This document shows positions 43,987 through 50,253 of a stretch of 59,419 nt of DNA, piece after piece. Under the pieces are notes generated by a model. It was not told where the DNA came from, ran no database searches, and saw only the letters and a program-made list of their open reading frames with translations. Both the position numbers and the translations under genes were made by a program. The stretch's first letter is position 1. Each line of letters starts with the position of its first letter. The DNA is from a virus. The stretch is taken from positions 1 through 59,419 of IMG/VR virus record IMGVR_UViG_3300008108_000072, one strand, 5' to 3'.

Positions 43987-44043
43987 AGAATAACATGGGT
44001 GGGGGGTCATGTCAACCCCCCTGTGCCACTTCAGATGGCGGAC
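43987..44043 (-). promoter_or_regulatory. Dyad promoter (half-site) for the 55/42/58-aa unit
   Basis: -10 TATTCT (43987-43992), 17-bp spacer, -35 TTGACA (44010-44015). The proximal half-site GTGGCA is intact at 44024-44029. The distal half (44038-44043) is degenerate because it falls in coding sequence. Confidence 0.65.
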
Positions 44044-44210
44044 TTGAAGCCACGGCTCCACAGTGCCAGCCTCATGGTGCTAGCCTTCTCCACCTGCTGT
44101 TGGGTACGCCCAGAGCCCAGGGCTGCCTTCTGGAGCTGCTTACGGGTCTCACGACCAGCGGTGTTCACCAGCACGTTACGGGCAGACTGGAGGAGTTGCT
44201 GAGAAGTCAT
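44031..44210 (-). CDS. Basic helical hypothetical, 59 aa
   Basis: ATG at 44210 (MTSQQLLQSARNVLVNTAGR). It is rich in Arg, Lys and Gln (ETRKQLQKAALGSGRTQQQV), ending SRGFKSAI. It could bind nucleic acid. It has its own dyad promoter at 44257-44314. Its coding G+C is higher than its AT-rich neighbours. Confidence 0.6.
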   Translation of the reverse strand: MTSQQLLQSARNVLVNTAGRETRKQLQKAALGSGRTQQQVEKASTMRLALWSRGFKSAI

Positions 44211-44256
44211 TTTGAACCTCGGTAGTGTTTGGTCGGGGTGTTCCCCCGATGAACAT

Positions 44257-44314
44257 AGTATGGCACCCACCAGAGCCCCCTACAAGCCCCTCTGTGCCAC
44301 CTCTAGAACTGTCA
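44257..44314 (-). promoter_or_regulatory. Dyad promoter for the 59-aa basic gene
   Basis: -10 CATACT (44257-44262), 17-bp spacer, -35 TTGTAG (44280-44285), dyad TGACAG-N8-GTGGCA on the minus strand (44295-44314). Confidence 0.7.
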
Positions 44315-44372
44315 CAGTGTCACACCACCGAGGCATCTCAAACGTGCTAAGAATGGCTTCTGGTGTAGGTAT

Positions 44373-44396
44373 AAAAAAAGAGGGGCATTGCCCCTC
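44373..44396 (-). terminator. Intrinsic terminator after the 54-aa gene
   Basis: Minus-strand stem GAGGGGC, loop AAT, stem GCCCCTC, followed by seven T. It lies 11 bp past the stop at 44407. A-rich sequence on the other side makes it potentially bidirectional. Confidence 0.9.
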
Positions 44397-44406
44397 AAAA
44401 TATTAC

Positions 44407-44571
44407 CTATTCCCAATCGCCATAGTCATCGTAATCCTTGAATTTGGTTTGACGCTTATTCCTTGTTGAATAACGTTTCTGATTTTGGACTTCATACCCA
44501 AAGTCTTCAAATTCTTCTTCAAGGGACAGATCTTTAAAAGATTCTGTGTACTTACGAGTGCTTTTTGCCAT
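44407..44571 (-). CDS. Charged cyanophage hypothetical, 54 aa
   Basis: ATG at 44571, TAG at 44407. It reads MAKSTRKYTESFKDLSLEEE, then NQKRYSTRNKRQTK, and ends DYDDYGDWE: a basic centre with acidic ends. It has a late-type CATAAATA motif upstream and a strong terminator behind, so it is probably expressed late, unlike its neighbours. Confidence 0.65.
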   Translation of the reverse strand: MAKSTRKYTESFKDLSLEEEFEDFGYEVQNQKRYSTRNKRQTKFKDYDDYGDWE

Positions 44572-44611
44572 TTTTAACTCAATTTACTCCTGTTTTGTGG
44601 GTATTTTGTGA

Positions 44612-44619
44612 TATTTATG
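44612..44619 (-). promoter_or_regulatory. Late-promoter motif CATAAATA
   Basis: Minus-strand CATAAATA 41 bp upstream of the ATG at 44571, directly after the stop of the KTSC-type gene. Confidence 0.5.
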
Positions 44620-44620
44620 T

Positions 44621-44848
44621 TCAAACAGCAACAATTTGAAGAGTTTGCTCTTCTTTCAGTGCTCGATTGAACAAACGACCAACACTTTGGTTGTTTTCAA
44701 TAGCATTTTGAACAGAATCTACAAAATTACCAGTGGTATCACGGTAATTATAGCTATTACCACTATTAAATGTAATAGTGACAATGTTATCATCACTCAT
44801 GCTAACAGCACTAATAGCAGTAGAATCAATGTTTTGAATGGTTTTCAT
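44621..44848 (-). CDS. KTSC-domain-like protein, 75 aa
   Basis: The layout IDSTAISAVSMSDDNIVTIT, then FNSGNSYNYRD, then VQNAIENNQSVGRLFNRALK follows the KTSC domain: S-x-I strand, hydrophobic strand with F-x-x-G, aromatic Y-x-Y strand, helix, then S-x-G-x-x-F/L-N. The function of KTSC domains is unknown. Its transcript from the promoter at 44990 would carry a long leader (about 135 nt) with an imperfect hairpin, which suggests leader control. Confidence 0.7.
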   Translation of the reverse strand: MKTIQNIDSTAISAVSMSDDNIVTITFNSGNSYNYRDTTGNFVDSVQNAIENNQSVGRLFNRALKEEQTLQIVAV

Positions 44849-44879
44849 GATTTATCGATTAATGGTTAAATGTTAACTT

Positions 44880-44983
44880 TGAAGTTTTTGGAAATCTCAA
44901 AAATCTTAAATTCTGAAGTTTTTAACTTTTTGAGTTTTTTGAGTTTTTGGGATTTCTCGATTTCTGAGATTTCCGAACTTCAT
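44880..44983 (-). repeat. Imperfect inverted repeat in the KTSC-gene leader
   Basis: The left part (GAAGTTTTTGGAAATCTCAA from 44880) is nearly complementary to the right part ending near 44983 (reverse complement GAAGTTCGGAAATCTCAGAA). Between them are repeats of TTTTTGAGTTTTT. It lies in the 5' leader between promoter 44990 and the ATG at 44848. Confidence 0.6.
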
Positions 44984-44989
44984 GAATAC

Positions 44990-45046
44990 AGTATAGGGCA
45001 TCCTGCCAGGGTTGTCAAGGGGGCTGTGCCAGTCCCTGAACTGTCC
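44990..45046 (-). promoter_or_regulatory. Dyad promoter for the KTSC-like gene
   Basis: -10 TATACT (44990-44995), 17-bp spacer, -35 TTGACA (45013-45018), dyad GGACAG-N8-CTGGCA on the minus strand (45027-45046). It is one of the best consensus copies. Confidence 0.85.
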
Positions 45047-45087
45047 TTCGAGGGTCTCCGAGGGTCTTAGAGTTAGACTGGGAGATT

Positions 45088-45122
45088 TGTCAAGCCCCTT
45101 TGTGCCACTTTGAGAACTGGCA
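45088..45122 (-). promoter_or_regulatory. Second, tandem dyad with -35 but poor -10
   Basis: -35 TTGACA (45088-45093) and dyad TGCCAG-N8-GTGGCA on the minus strand (45103-45122), 76 bp upstream of the first copy. No good -10 at 17 bp, so it may be a decayed duplicate or an extra operator. Confidence 0.55.
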
Positions 45123-45346
45123 TATTTCGGCTTGACTTTCGAGTGGTGGCGGGCTTAGACAACAACACCTCCGTAGATTTCCATGCTTTCAGCAACAATT
45201 AACGAAAGCTTTTGTGAGGGAATCAAAACACTTAACTATGTTTTTTTAAACATTTATTAATATACTAGTTTTCCACAAGTTTTTCCACAACGTTGTGGAA
45301 AACTCAAAGGTATCATTGAGAACAACCCAGTCATACACTGGATACT
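45123..45346 (-). other. Intergenic region between the tandem dyads and the HNH gene
   Basis: No gene seen. It holds short frames only (the longest codes for about 23 residues, ending MEIYGGVVV), an AT-rich stretch near 45236-45268, and the DnaA-box-like cluster at 45269-45302. Confidence 0.6.
45269..45302. repeat. Three TTTTCCACAA sites, two forming a perfect 22-bp palindrome
   Basis: TTTTCCACAA at 45269-45278, and a perfect palindrome TTTTCCACAACGTTGTGGAA+AA at 45281-45302 made of two opposed copies. TTTTCCACA is the DnaA-box form described for cyanobacteria. An AT-rich run (45236-45268) lies beside it, as at origins. Binding by host DnaA is inference. Confidence 0.7.
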
Positions 45347-45844
45347 CTACCTGCGGAAAGTAGCTGCCTTAATAGAGTTTTCTTGTGGTGTTGCCCATTC
45401 AAGATTACTTACATGATTATTTGTTGGTTCATGATCTATATGATTAACATAGATCATTTCACTTATAATCTCTTTGACTGGTGATGGTAACTCTTTCCAA
45501 TATGTTTTCAATCTATGAGGTGGGTACTTTTCTATTGGTTTATATGTTTCTATTACTAACCTATGAACATATACTCTACGTTGATATGTTGTACAATTTA
45601 AATTTTTTCTTTTCTTTTGGTAGTGTTCATCATTTGGTAGTAATCCATATGGTATTGCTAGGCGAACACATAAGTAATCTTTCTTTCTATCCCATTTTGT
45701 TTGCTTCATTTCTACCATTGGTCCTGTTGTAACATATCCAGTATTCTTTCCTTTGTTTCTGATTCTGGTAGTGAATACACGCCCATCGGTGGAAACATAG
45801 TAACCAGGAATAACTTTACCACAAAATACTGCTGCTTTGATCAT
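45347..45844 (-). CDS. HNH homing-type endonuclease, 165 aa
   Basis: The start is the ATG at 45844 that overlaps the preceding stop (ATGA); a second ATG four codons upstream is possible. Residues 10-30 (KVIPGYYVSTDGRVFTTRIR) are a NUMOD-type opening. VHRLVIETYKPI (93-104) and VNHIDHEPTNNHVSNLEWAT (133-152) followed by PQENS form an HNH_3 motif with His135 and Asp137. Free-standing HNH enzymes move between phage genomes. It is AT-rich and directly beside the DnaA-box-like palindrome. No intron or split gene was found around it. Confidence 0.85.
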   Translation of the reverse strand: MIKAAVFCGKVIPGYYVSTDGRVFTTRIRNKGKNTGYVTTGPMVEMKQTKWDRKKDYLCVRLAIPYGLLPNDEHYQKKRKNLNCTTYQRRVYVHRLVIETYKPIEKYPPHRLKTYWKELPSPVKEIISEMIYVNHIDHEPTNNHVSNLEWATPQENSIKAATFRR

Positions 45845-46029
45845 GCTACCATCCATTCATGAACAGGATAATCCATTTGATCAAGTAAACAAGCAGCAAC
45901 TTCATTCATTGCTACATTACGATCTGATTTGTAGACATTGTGCTGTAGATCCATTGCCCGAACGTATAGAGCATCAGCAAGGGCTGTACGCTGCTCAGGA
46001 GTCAGTGTAATGGTAACGGTGGTGTTCAT
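45841..46029 (-). CDS. Cyanophage hypothetical, 62 aa
   Basis: It reads MNTTVTITLTPEQRTALADA, then LYVRAMDLQHNVYKS, and ends DQMDYPVHEWMVA. A short strand is followed by helices. It has a dyad promoter at 46052-46108, and its stop overlaps the start of the HNH gene, so the two are co-expressed. Function unknown. Confidence 0.68.
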   Translation of the reverse strand: MNTTVTITLTPEQRTALADALYVRAMDLQHNVYKSDRNVAMNEVAACLLDQMDYPVHEWMVA

Positions 46030-46051
46030 GTGGGTTGGTTGAACTGTGCTT

Positions 46052-46108
46052 ATTGTAATGGGTGATAGGTGGGGTTGAGACTAGAAAGGGACAGTTGCTA
46101 AGCTGTCC
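46052..46108 (-). promoter_or_regulatory. Dyad promoter for the 62-aa gene and HNH endonuclease
   Basis: -10 TACAAT (46052-46057), no TTGACA -35, perfect dyad GGACAG-N8-CTGTCC (46089-46108). The dyad's outer bases extend the symmetry to AAGGGACAG / CTGTCCCTT. Confidence 0.7.
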
Positions 46109-46119
46109 CTTGATTAAAA

Positions 46120-46365
46120 TTATGATGATTGTTTTGCTTCATAATCCTGTTGGAGTTCTTTCTCATTATAATAGAGAAACACTTCATCAGGATATTGTCC
46201 TATCCATTCTAGGAACTCATCACCTATGGCAATAGCATTATCCATTTGGTTTTCTTCCATTAAATGTTGGAAGCGATCCTGCATGTATAATAAGATCTGA
46301 TCTGATTGTTCAGATACAGATTCATATTCTTTTTCTTGTTGTCTTTGTTCTTCGTCTGGTGTCAT
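46120..46365 (-). CDS. Acidic helical hypothetical, 81 aa
   Basis: The protein is very acidic and Gln-rich (MTPDEEQRQQEKEYESVSEQ, then MEENQMDNAIAIGDEFLEWI). It looks all-helical. Third gene of a coupled unit (ATGA overlap with the gene before). Function unknown. Confidence 0.68.
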   Translation of the reverse strand: MTPDEEQRQQEKEYESVSEQSDQILLYMQDRFQHLMEENQMDNAIAIGDEFLEWIGQYPDEVFLYYNEKELQQDYEAKQSS

Positions 46366-46631
46366 TGGACCTCCACTGTTAATTCATTTTTTAAATGGTC
46401 ATAGTTAATAAAAGTATAGTTCTCAGGGAGAGATTCTACTAAAGCTTTGACGAATTCAAGTGGGAAATGACCATGGTAACGCCAAAAGATTTGATTACGA
46501 CGTTCATTTGATCCTGGTAATGGTTTAGGATGAATGATGTGTTGTCCTGGGGTGAGTTCAGGATAGGGCTCTAGTAGCTCTGTGACATGTTGTATCACTA
46601 AAGGTGATGGTCTAGTAGTAGATTGGCTCAT
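46362..46631 (-). CDS. Cyanophage hypothetical, 89 aa
   Basis: It reads MSQSTTRPSPLVIQHVTELL, with a Pro/His-rich centre (PYPELTPGQHIIHPKPLPGS), then FWRYHGHFPLEFVKALVESL. Second gene of the unit, with ATGA overlaps at both ends. No domain recognised. Confidence 0.68.
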   Translation of the reverse strand: MSQSTTRPSPLVIQHVTELLEPYPELTPGQHIIHPKPLPGSNERRNQIFWRYHGHFPLEFVKALVESLPENYTFINYDHLKNELTVEVQ

Positions 46632-46846
46632 TTGACATACATGGCAGGTGTGTACTGTTGAAGGAAGTCTACAGAAGCTTTGTACAACTGATATTGATCA
46701 GGCACAAGATCCATCCAATCAATCAGATCAAATGAATCCCAATCCACTGAACCATCATCATTGACATCACAAATGACGGGAGTGCCCATTTCGTCCAGCA
46801 TGATTGCTTTATCTTCAATCACGAAATACATTTGGTCGTGTTCCAT
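46628..46846 (-). CDS. Acidic hypothetical, 72 aa
   Basis: It reads MEHDQMYFVIEDKAIMLDEM, then DVNDDGSVDWDSFDLIDWMD. The DVNDDGSVDWDSF stretch resembles an EF-hand/dockerin-type loop (D-x-N-x-D-G-x-V-x-x-x-D/S), but only one loop is seen, so calcium binding is speculative. First gene of a three-gene coupled unit, with a sigma70-type promoter at 46872-46900. Confidence 0.68.
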   Translation of the reverse strand: MEHDQMYFVIEDKAIMLDEMGTPVICDVNDDGSVDWDSFDLIDWMDLVPDQYQLYKASVDFLQQYTPAMYVK

Positions 46847-46871
46847 GTTCCTCCGTTGAGTGTATGTAGTG

Positions 46872-46900
46872 AGTGTAGCAGATCAGGTGGCTGATGTCAA
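46872..46900 (-). promoter_or_regulatory. Sigma70-type promoter without a dyad
   Basis: -10 TACACT (46872-46877), 17-bp spacer, -35 TTGACA (46895-46900). It lies inside the 3' end of the upstream gene and drives the unit starting at 46846. The dyad seen at other promoters is absent. Confidence 0.7.
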
Positions 46901-47104
46901 CACCTTGGGTAGACCCACAAGGATCAAGAAAGAGAGCAGAGCCACAACATCCCAACACTTATTCCGTATCATGTACGGAAGTGCTAGGGCATTTGCTACC
47001 ATGTACAACTTGGCACCTGTTACAGTGTCATGGTACATGGTAATATAATATGCTGTGACAACAAGAATAGATGATATGATTCTTGCTTTTACATCAGGTT
47101 TCAT
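46883..47104 (-). CDS. Membrane protein, 73 aa
   Basis: ATG at 47104. Three hydrophobic stretches are visible (IISSILVVTAYYIT, GAKLYMVANALALPYM, VALLSFLILVGLPKV). Last of four overlapping genes (47819 to 46883); the start overlaps the gene before by 11 bp. Its 3' end also holds the promoter for the next unit. No family recognised. Confidence 0.68.
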   Translation of the reverse strand: MKPDVKARIISSILVVTAYYITMYHDTVTGAKLYMVANALALPYMIRNKCWDVVALLSFLILVGLPKVLTSAT

Positions 47105-47354
47105 ACTCTTTGAGGACAATGTTCTTTGATTTAGGGAACATATCTTCTCCTCTCATGACATATTCTACGAAACGCTCCACACGTTCGAGACTAGTATCAT
47201 GTGATTGTGACATCATCTCACTCGTATACTTCAACATCATGAAGAAATCATCACGACATTCTATCCAAATACCAAATCGTCGTACTTGAGCATGATACCA
47301 ATGAATATCAGGATTGTTTGTTAAGGATGGCTTTCGAATAATTCTCATTTTCAT
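47094..47354 (-). CDS. Cyanophage hypothetical, 86 aa
   Basis: It begins MKMRIIRKPSLTNNPDIHWY and contains HAQVRRFGIWIECRDDFFMM and YVMRGEDMFPKSKNIV. Basic N-terminus, mixed alpha/beta. ATGA overlap with the upstream gene. No function recognised. Confidence 0.66.
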   Translation of the reverse strand: MKMRIIRKPSLTNNPDIHWYHAQVRRFGIWIECRDDFFMMLKYTSEMMSQSHDTSLERVERFVEYVMRGEDMFPKSKNIVLKEYET

Positions 47355-47638
47355 GGTGTTACCTCTTGTGTAGGGGGCTCTGGAGGGGCTGGTGGTACTT
47401 GTGGCGTGGGTGGCAGCTGTGGCATGATTGGAGCCTGCTGCTGGGGCATCTGGAGGGGGCTGGAGAGCTTTTCTTCTAGCTTCTCCTCCAACTGTGTGAG
47501 TTTCTGCTCAATAGCAGGTTGTGGTTCTTCTGGTTTATATTCTGGCTGATTCTGTGCCAGTTTATAACCAGCAGCACCAGCAGCGAAAATACTAGCCAGT
47601 GCTGCTACTGTGGAGACAGTTGATTGAAACTTACTCAT
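47351..47638 (-). CDS. Membrane-anchored proline-rich protein, 95 aa
   Basis: Start chosen at the ATG at 47638. One transmembrane helix (STVSTVAALASIFAAGAAGY), then a short coiled coil (EQKLTQLEEKLEEKL), then a long Pro/Gln-rich tail (PQQQAPIMPQLPPTPQVPPA). The tail could span the periplasm or bind partners, as TonB-like Pro tails do. The overlapping genes on both sides suggest a joint role. Confidence 0.68.
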   Translation of the reverse strand: MSKFQSTVSTVAALASIFAAGAAGYKLAQNQPEYKPEEPQPAIEQKLTQLEEKLEEKLSSPLQMPQQQAPIMPQLPPTPQVPPAPPEPPTQEVTP

Positions 47639-47819
47639 TTTTGTTGATGATGGCTTTGAGTTCAAAGATGGCGTTACTTACAGTCGCCTCAAGATAACCA
47701 TAACAATAGGGATACCCATGCTCATTTTGAATGGCAGGGTTCTTAGTCACCTTCAGGGCATCTTGGAGACCTTCCAGAATGCTTTCCAGATGCCAGGTGG
47801 TGACTTTGGTGCTGCTCAT
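47631..47819 (-). CDS. Cyanophage hypothetical, 62 aa
   Basis: It reads MSSTKVTTWHLESILEGLQD and has two helices separated by HGYPYCYGYLEATV. First gene of the unit that ends with the 73-aa membrane protein. A -10 box TAGACT and a perfect dyad lie upstream, inside the next gene's coding sequence. Confidence 0.66.
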   Translation of the reverse strand: MSSTKVTTWHLESILEGLQDALKVTKNPAIQNEHGYPYCYGYLEATVSNAIFELKAIINKNE

Positions 47820-47840
47820 GTTGAGTTGGGTGAACTGAGA

Positions 47841-47996
47841 TCAGTCTAGCTCTCTCAGGTCATCCAGCAGGTCTTCTGGGACAGTCTCGTAACTGTCCTC
47901 CAGATAGATGTGTTCAGCACTTTGTAGAATACTCTTCCTCATGCTGTAATCATCATACATGTATTCAGTTGTGTCAAAGTCAGAAAAGTAAGTCAT
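47841..47996 (-). CDS. Small acidic hypothetical, 51 aa
   Basis: ATG at 47996 inside the preceding stop (ATGA), TGA at 47841. Highly acidic (MTYFSDFDTTEYMYDDYSMR, then EDSYETVPEDLLDDLREL). It contains the regulatory dyad 47879-47898, so coding and control sequence overlap. It may be a DNA-mimic-like or inhibitor peptide; that is speculation. Confidence 0.6.
   Translation of the reverse strand: MTYFSDFDTTEYMYDDYSMRKSILQSAEHIYLEDSYETVPEDLLDDLRELD
47843..47898 (-). promoter_or_regulatory. Dyad promoter inside a coding region, for the 62-aa gene unit
   Basis: -10 TAGACT (47843-47848) and a perfect dyad GGACAG-N8-CTGTCC (47879-47898) at the standard 36-bp distance. No TTGACA -35. The whole element lies in the coding sequence of the 51-aa gene. 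Confidence 0.6.
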
Positions 47997-48229
47997 GATT
48001 CGTGTGAATGGTTTCCTTTTACAAGTTCAAGTGTATCATACTGTGGAGGATATACAATTACACATACATCCCTCACTCGTTCAGTTGGAAATTCTCGTAT
48101 ACAAACTGTCATGTAATGTTCACAGGCAAATCTTACATGCCCATACATGCCTTTATAATATACTTCTGTTCCTACGGGCAGCATACTCGTACTCTGTAAT
48201 TGGTCGTTCTCCAGCAGTTGATCCATCAT
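47993..48229 (-). CDS. Cyanophage hypothetical, 78 aa
   Basis: Start at the first of two ATGs (48229). It reads MMDQLLENDQLQSTSMLPVG, then TEVYYKGMYGHVRFACEHYM and VRDVCVIVYPPQYD. The beta-rich middle (KGMYGHVRF) looks like a small SH3-type barrel. The 3' end is coupled to the 51-aa gene. Function unknown. Confidence 0.65.
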   Translation of the reverse strand: MMDQLLENDQLQSTSMLPVGTEVYYKGMYGHVRFACEHYMTVCIREFPTERVRDVCVIVYPPQYDTLELVKGNHSHES

Positions 48230-48416
48230 TATCAGGGTACATACAATTAGCAATATACAATGCTTGATGTGAATTGTTTGCTACCACATATACATCAGCA
48301 ATAATACAATTAGGCACATCATCGGGAGCATCTTGTAAAGGCAAATACACCTCCACAAGATACACTTTGCCGTTCTTTAAATGATTTTCAAAATCAATAA
48401 CAAGATCAGACATCAT
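48153..48416 (-). CDS. Cyanophage hypothetical, 87 aa
   Basis: It begins MMSDLVIDFENHLKNGKVYL and has strands (VEVYLPLQDAPDDVPNCIIA), then a helix around HQALYIANCM and a C-terminus ARRNRSIL. The 3' end overlaps the next gene by 77 bp, a large overlap. Both ends read as normal protein, so I keep both frames. Confidence 0.6.
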   Translation of the reverse strand: MMSDLVIDFENHLKNGKVYLVEVYLPLQDAPDDVPNCIIADVYVVANNSHQALYIANCMYPDNDGSTAGERPITEYEYAARRNRSIL

Positions 48417-48576
48417 ACTCTTTATTCAATTCAGATGTCAGTTCAAAACGTAGTTCGTCAATCTCTTCACGAAGATGTCTGATTTCTTTCTGTAATCCAA
48501 TGATTTCACCTTGTTGTGTTTTGATCAGTTCAGCATACTCTGCAATGAGAGCTTCTGCTTGTTCTAGGCTTGTCAT
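48406..48576 (-). CDS. Small coiled-coil protein, 56 aa
   Basis: ATG at 48576 (MTSLEQAEALIAEYAELIKT). From residue 3 to 45 it is a continuous heptad coiled coil (QQGEIIGLQKEIRHLREEID). It is the first gene of a four-gene coupled unit ending at 47841. No clear promoter was seen in front; it may be read through from the halogenase. Confidence 0.66.
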   Translation of the reverse strand: MTSLEQAEALIAEYAELIKTQQGEIIGLQKEIRHLREEIDELRFELTSELNKEYDV

Positions 48577-48607
48577 ACTAGTTACCTTGGGACAAATGAT
48601 ATTTAGT

Positions 48608-48635
48608 GTGTCGCTACAGTTGGATGTAGCGACAC
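48608..48635 (-). terminator. Hairpin after the halogenase gene
   Basis: Perfect 11-bp arms GTGTCGCTACA / TGTAGCGACAC with a 6-nt loop, 8 bp past the halogenase stop. There is no T-run, so it may protect the 3' end rather than terminate. Confidence 0.6.
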
Positions 48636-48642
48636 TATACAA

Positions 48643-50253
48643 TCAAAGAGTATAAAACTCAGTGGAAGAGTAAATGTTTCTGTCGAGATATTCAAGAGTT
48701 GACGGGGCATACTCAAGGTTTTGAATAACATACTGTTTGTAGATTTCATGGATTCTTGCCAACGTTTGAATGTTAGCATAATCCATTTCGCCAGTAGCAA
48801 TCTTGTATTCAATCTTGCTCTTGGCAATGGCATCATAGCCCATCCCGTTGGCAATGTAAAGGGTCCCCAGGAACGTATCGTAATTATTCGTTACGTTTGC
48901 TCCGTGAAGCGTTTCCATGTATAGTCTGGGTGACTTCACAATTTTACTCGTGAGGTCATCATCACTGATGAGTTTAACATTTTCACGGATTGATTTCCAA
49001 TATGGAGTATCATCACGTTGAGAAAGCACATAGTGCATTGCCACAAAATCTTTGAATTGTTCAATGGTATAATCAGCAAAATGATTGAACCCATCAATAT
49101 CAATCAAGTTGATGTCACACTTACGACGCTCAAGAGCATTGATTAAACAAATAATATTCTCGTGAGCGGTGAGAAGACCAGTTGATTCAAGTGGCTCAAT
49201 GAAACCATATGACAAGCCAATACCAACTACATTCTTCACCCATGCTTTTTTATGCTTGCCATGTTTGATCTTGATGAAATTAAACTCTAGATCATCCATA
49301 TCAAATGATCGTACCATGAATCGAAGATCATATTTTTTTAAGATGTGATCTTTGTACTCTTGGAGAGCAGTTTCATCATCAACAAACTTACTGGAGTAAA
49401 CATATCCAGAGCCCATACGATCCCACAAAGGAATTGTCCACACCCAACCATTTGGCATAGACCAACAATCAGTATAGTTTACCAGCTCTTCAGGTTTATC
49501 TGAGTATGGGATTTTACAAGCAATTGCTCTGTCATTGTATAGAACATCATCAAATGGCACGAATTCTGAATTCATTTCTTGTTCAAGTAGAACAGAAGAG
49601 AATCCAGTACAGTCAATAAACAAATCAGCATATACTGTGCCATTTTGTTTTGTGTCTACACTGGCAACATAACCATCATCTGACTTGTTGACCTTAACAA
49701 CTGTATCTGAAATATGTTCAACACCATTCTTATCACAAATGTGTGTCTTGAGGTATTTGGCAAAGAGATCAGCATCAAAATGATATGCTGTATCACGATT
49801 GAAATTCAAATTCCTAATGGTGCTGTTGTCATTAGTGAGTTTGTTTTGGGTAGCAAGAAATGTTATTGGATTATAATACTCAGCAAATGTATCTGGTTCA
49901 TAACTATTGTCGATATGCTTGATATAATACCAATCTTCCAAACCTATCTTGTTAGTCGAATCGAGTGGACCAAAGGGATAATGGAATCGTGTATTACGTT
50001 GCCTCCAATCAGTAAAGCTAATTGATACCTTGTATGTGGCATTACAATGCTTCATCCAATCAGTATCCTTCAATTTAAGCAGATGTAAATACTGGTTAAA
50101 TTGACCAAGCGTAGACTCTCCCACACCAACAGTGCTAATTTCAGGAGATTCAATGATAGTTACCATACATGTAGGTATTCTCTTGGCGATGGCAGCAGCA
50201 GTCATCCAACCAGCAGTTCCACCACCAACAACACAAATTTTATTAATAATCAT
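48643..50253 (-). CDS. Flavin-dependent (tryptophan-type) halogenase, 536 aa
   Basis: The full diagnostic set is present. The FAD-binding turn is GGGTAGW (residues 10-16). NATYKVSISFTDW contains Lys75, the counterpart of catalytic PrnA Lys79. The halogenase motif is W270-V-W-T-I-P275. FIEPLESTG contains Glu356 and Ser357, matching PrnA Glu346 and Ser347. Length 536 is normal. Such enzymes turn halide and reduced flavin into a hypohalous acid that is passed by the lysine to a substrate. Cyanophage Syn10 encodes a relative (VirX1) that prefers iodide. The substrate here is unknown, and a separate flavin reductase was not seen in the window. It is translationally coupled to the 41-aa peptide. 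Confidence 0.92.
   Translation of the reverse strand: MIINKICVVGGGTAGWMTAAAIAKRIPTCMVTIIESPEISTVGVGESTLGQFNQYLHLLKLKDTDWMKHCNATYKVSISFTDWRQRNTRFHYPFGPLDSTNKIGLEDWYYIKHIDNSYEPDTFAEYYNPITFLATQNKLTNDNSTIRNLNFNRDTAYHFDADLFAKYLKTHICDKNGVEHISDTVVKVNKSDDGYVASVDTKQNGTVYADLFIDCTGFSSVLLEQEMNSEFVPFDDVLYNDRAIACKIPYSDKPEELVNYTDCWSMPNGWVWTIPLWDRMGSGYVYSSKFVDDETALQEYKDHILKKYDLRFMVRSFDMDDLEFNFIKIKHGKHKKAWVKNVVGIGLSYGFIEPLESTGLLTAHENIICLINALERRKCDINLIDIDGFNHFADYTIEQFKDFVAMHYVLSQRDDTPYWKSIRENVKLISDDDLTSKIVKSPRLYMETLHGANVTNNYDTFLGTLYIANGMGYDAIAKSKIEYKIATGEMDYANIQTLARIHEIYKQYVIQNLEYAPSTLEYLDRNIYSSTEFYTL

Noticed and set aside
45150-45200. Possible 3' fragment of a gene ending VAESMEIYGGVVV, which might have been split by the HNH gene
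   Set aside because: A stop lies 23 codons upstream and I found no matching remainder elsewhere in the window.
46628-46846. EF-hand calcium-binding protein
   Set aside because: Only one loop-like stretch (DVNDDGSVDWDSF) is present and flanking helices are not clear; kept as a remark only.
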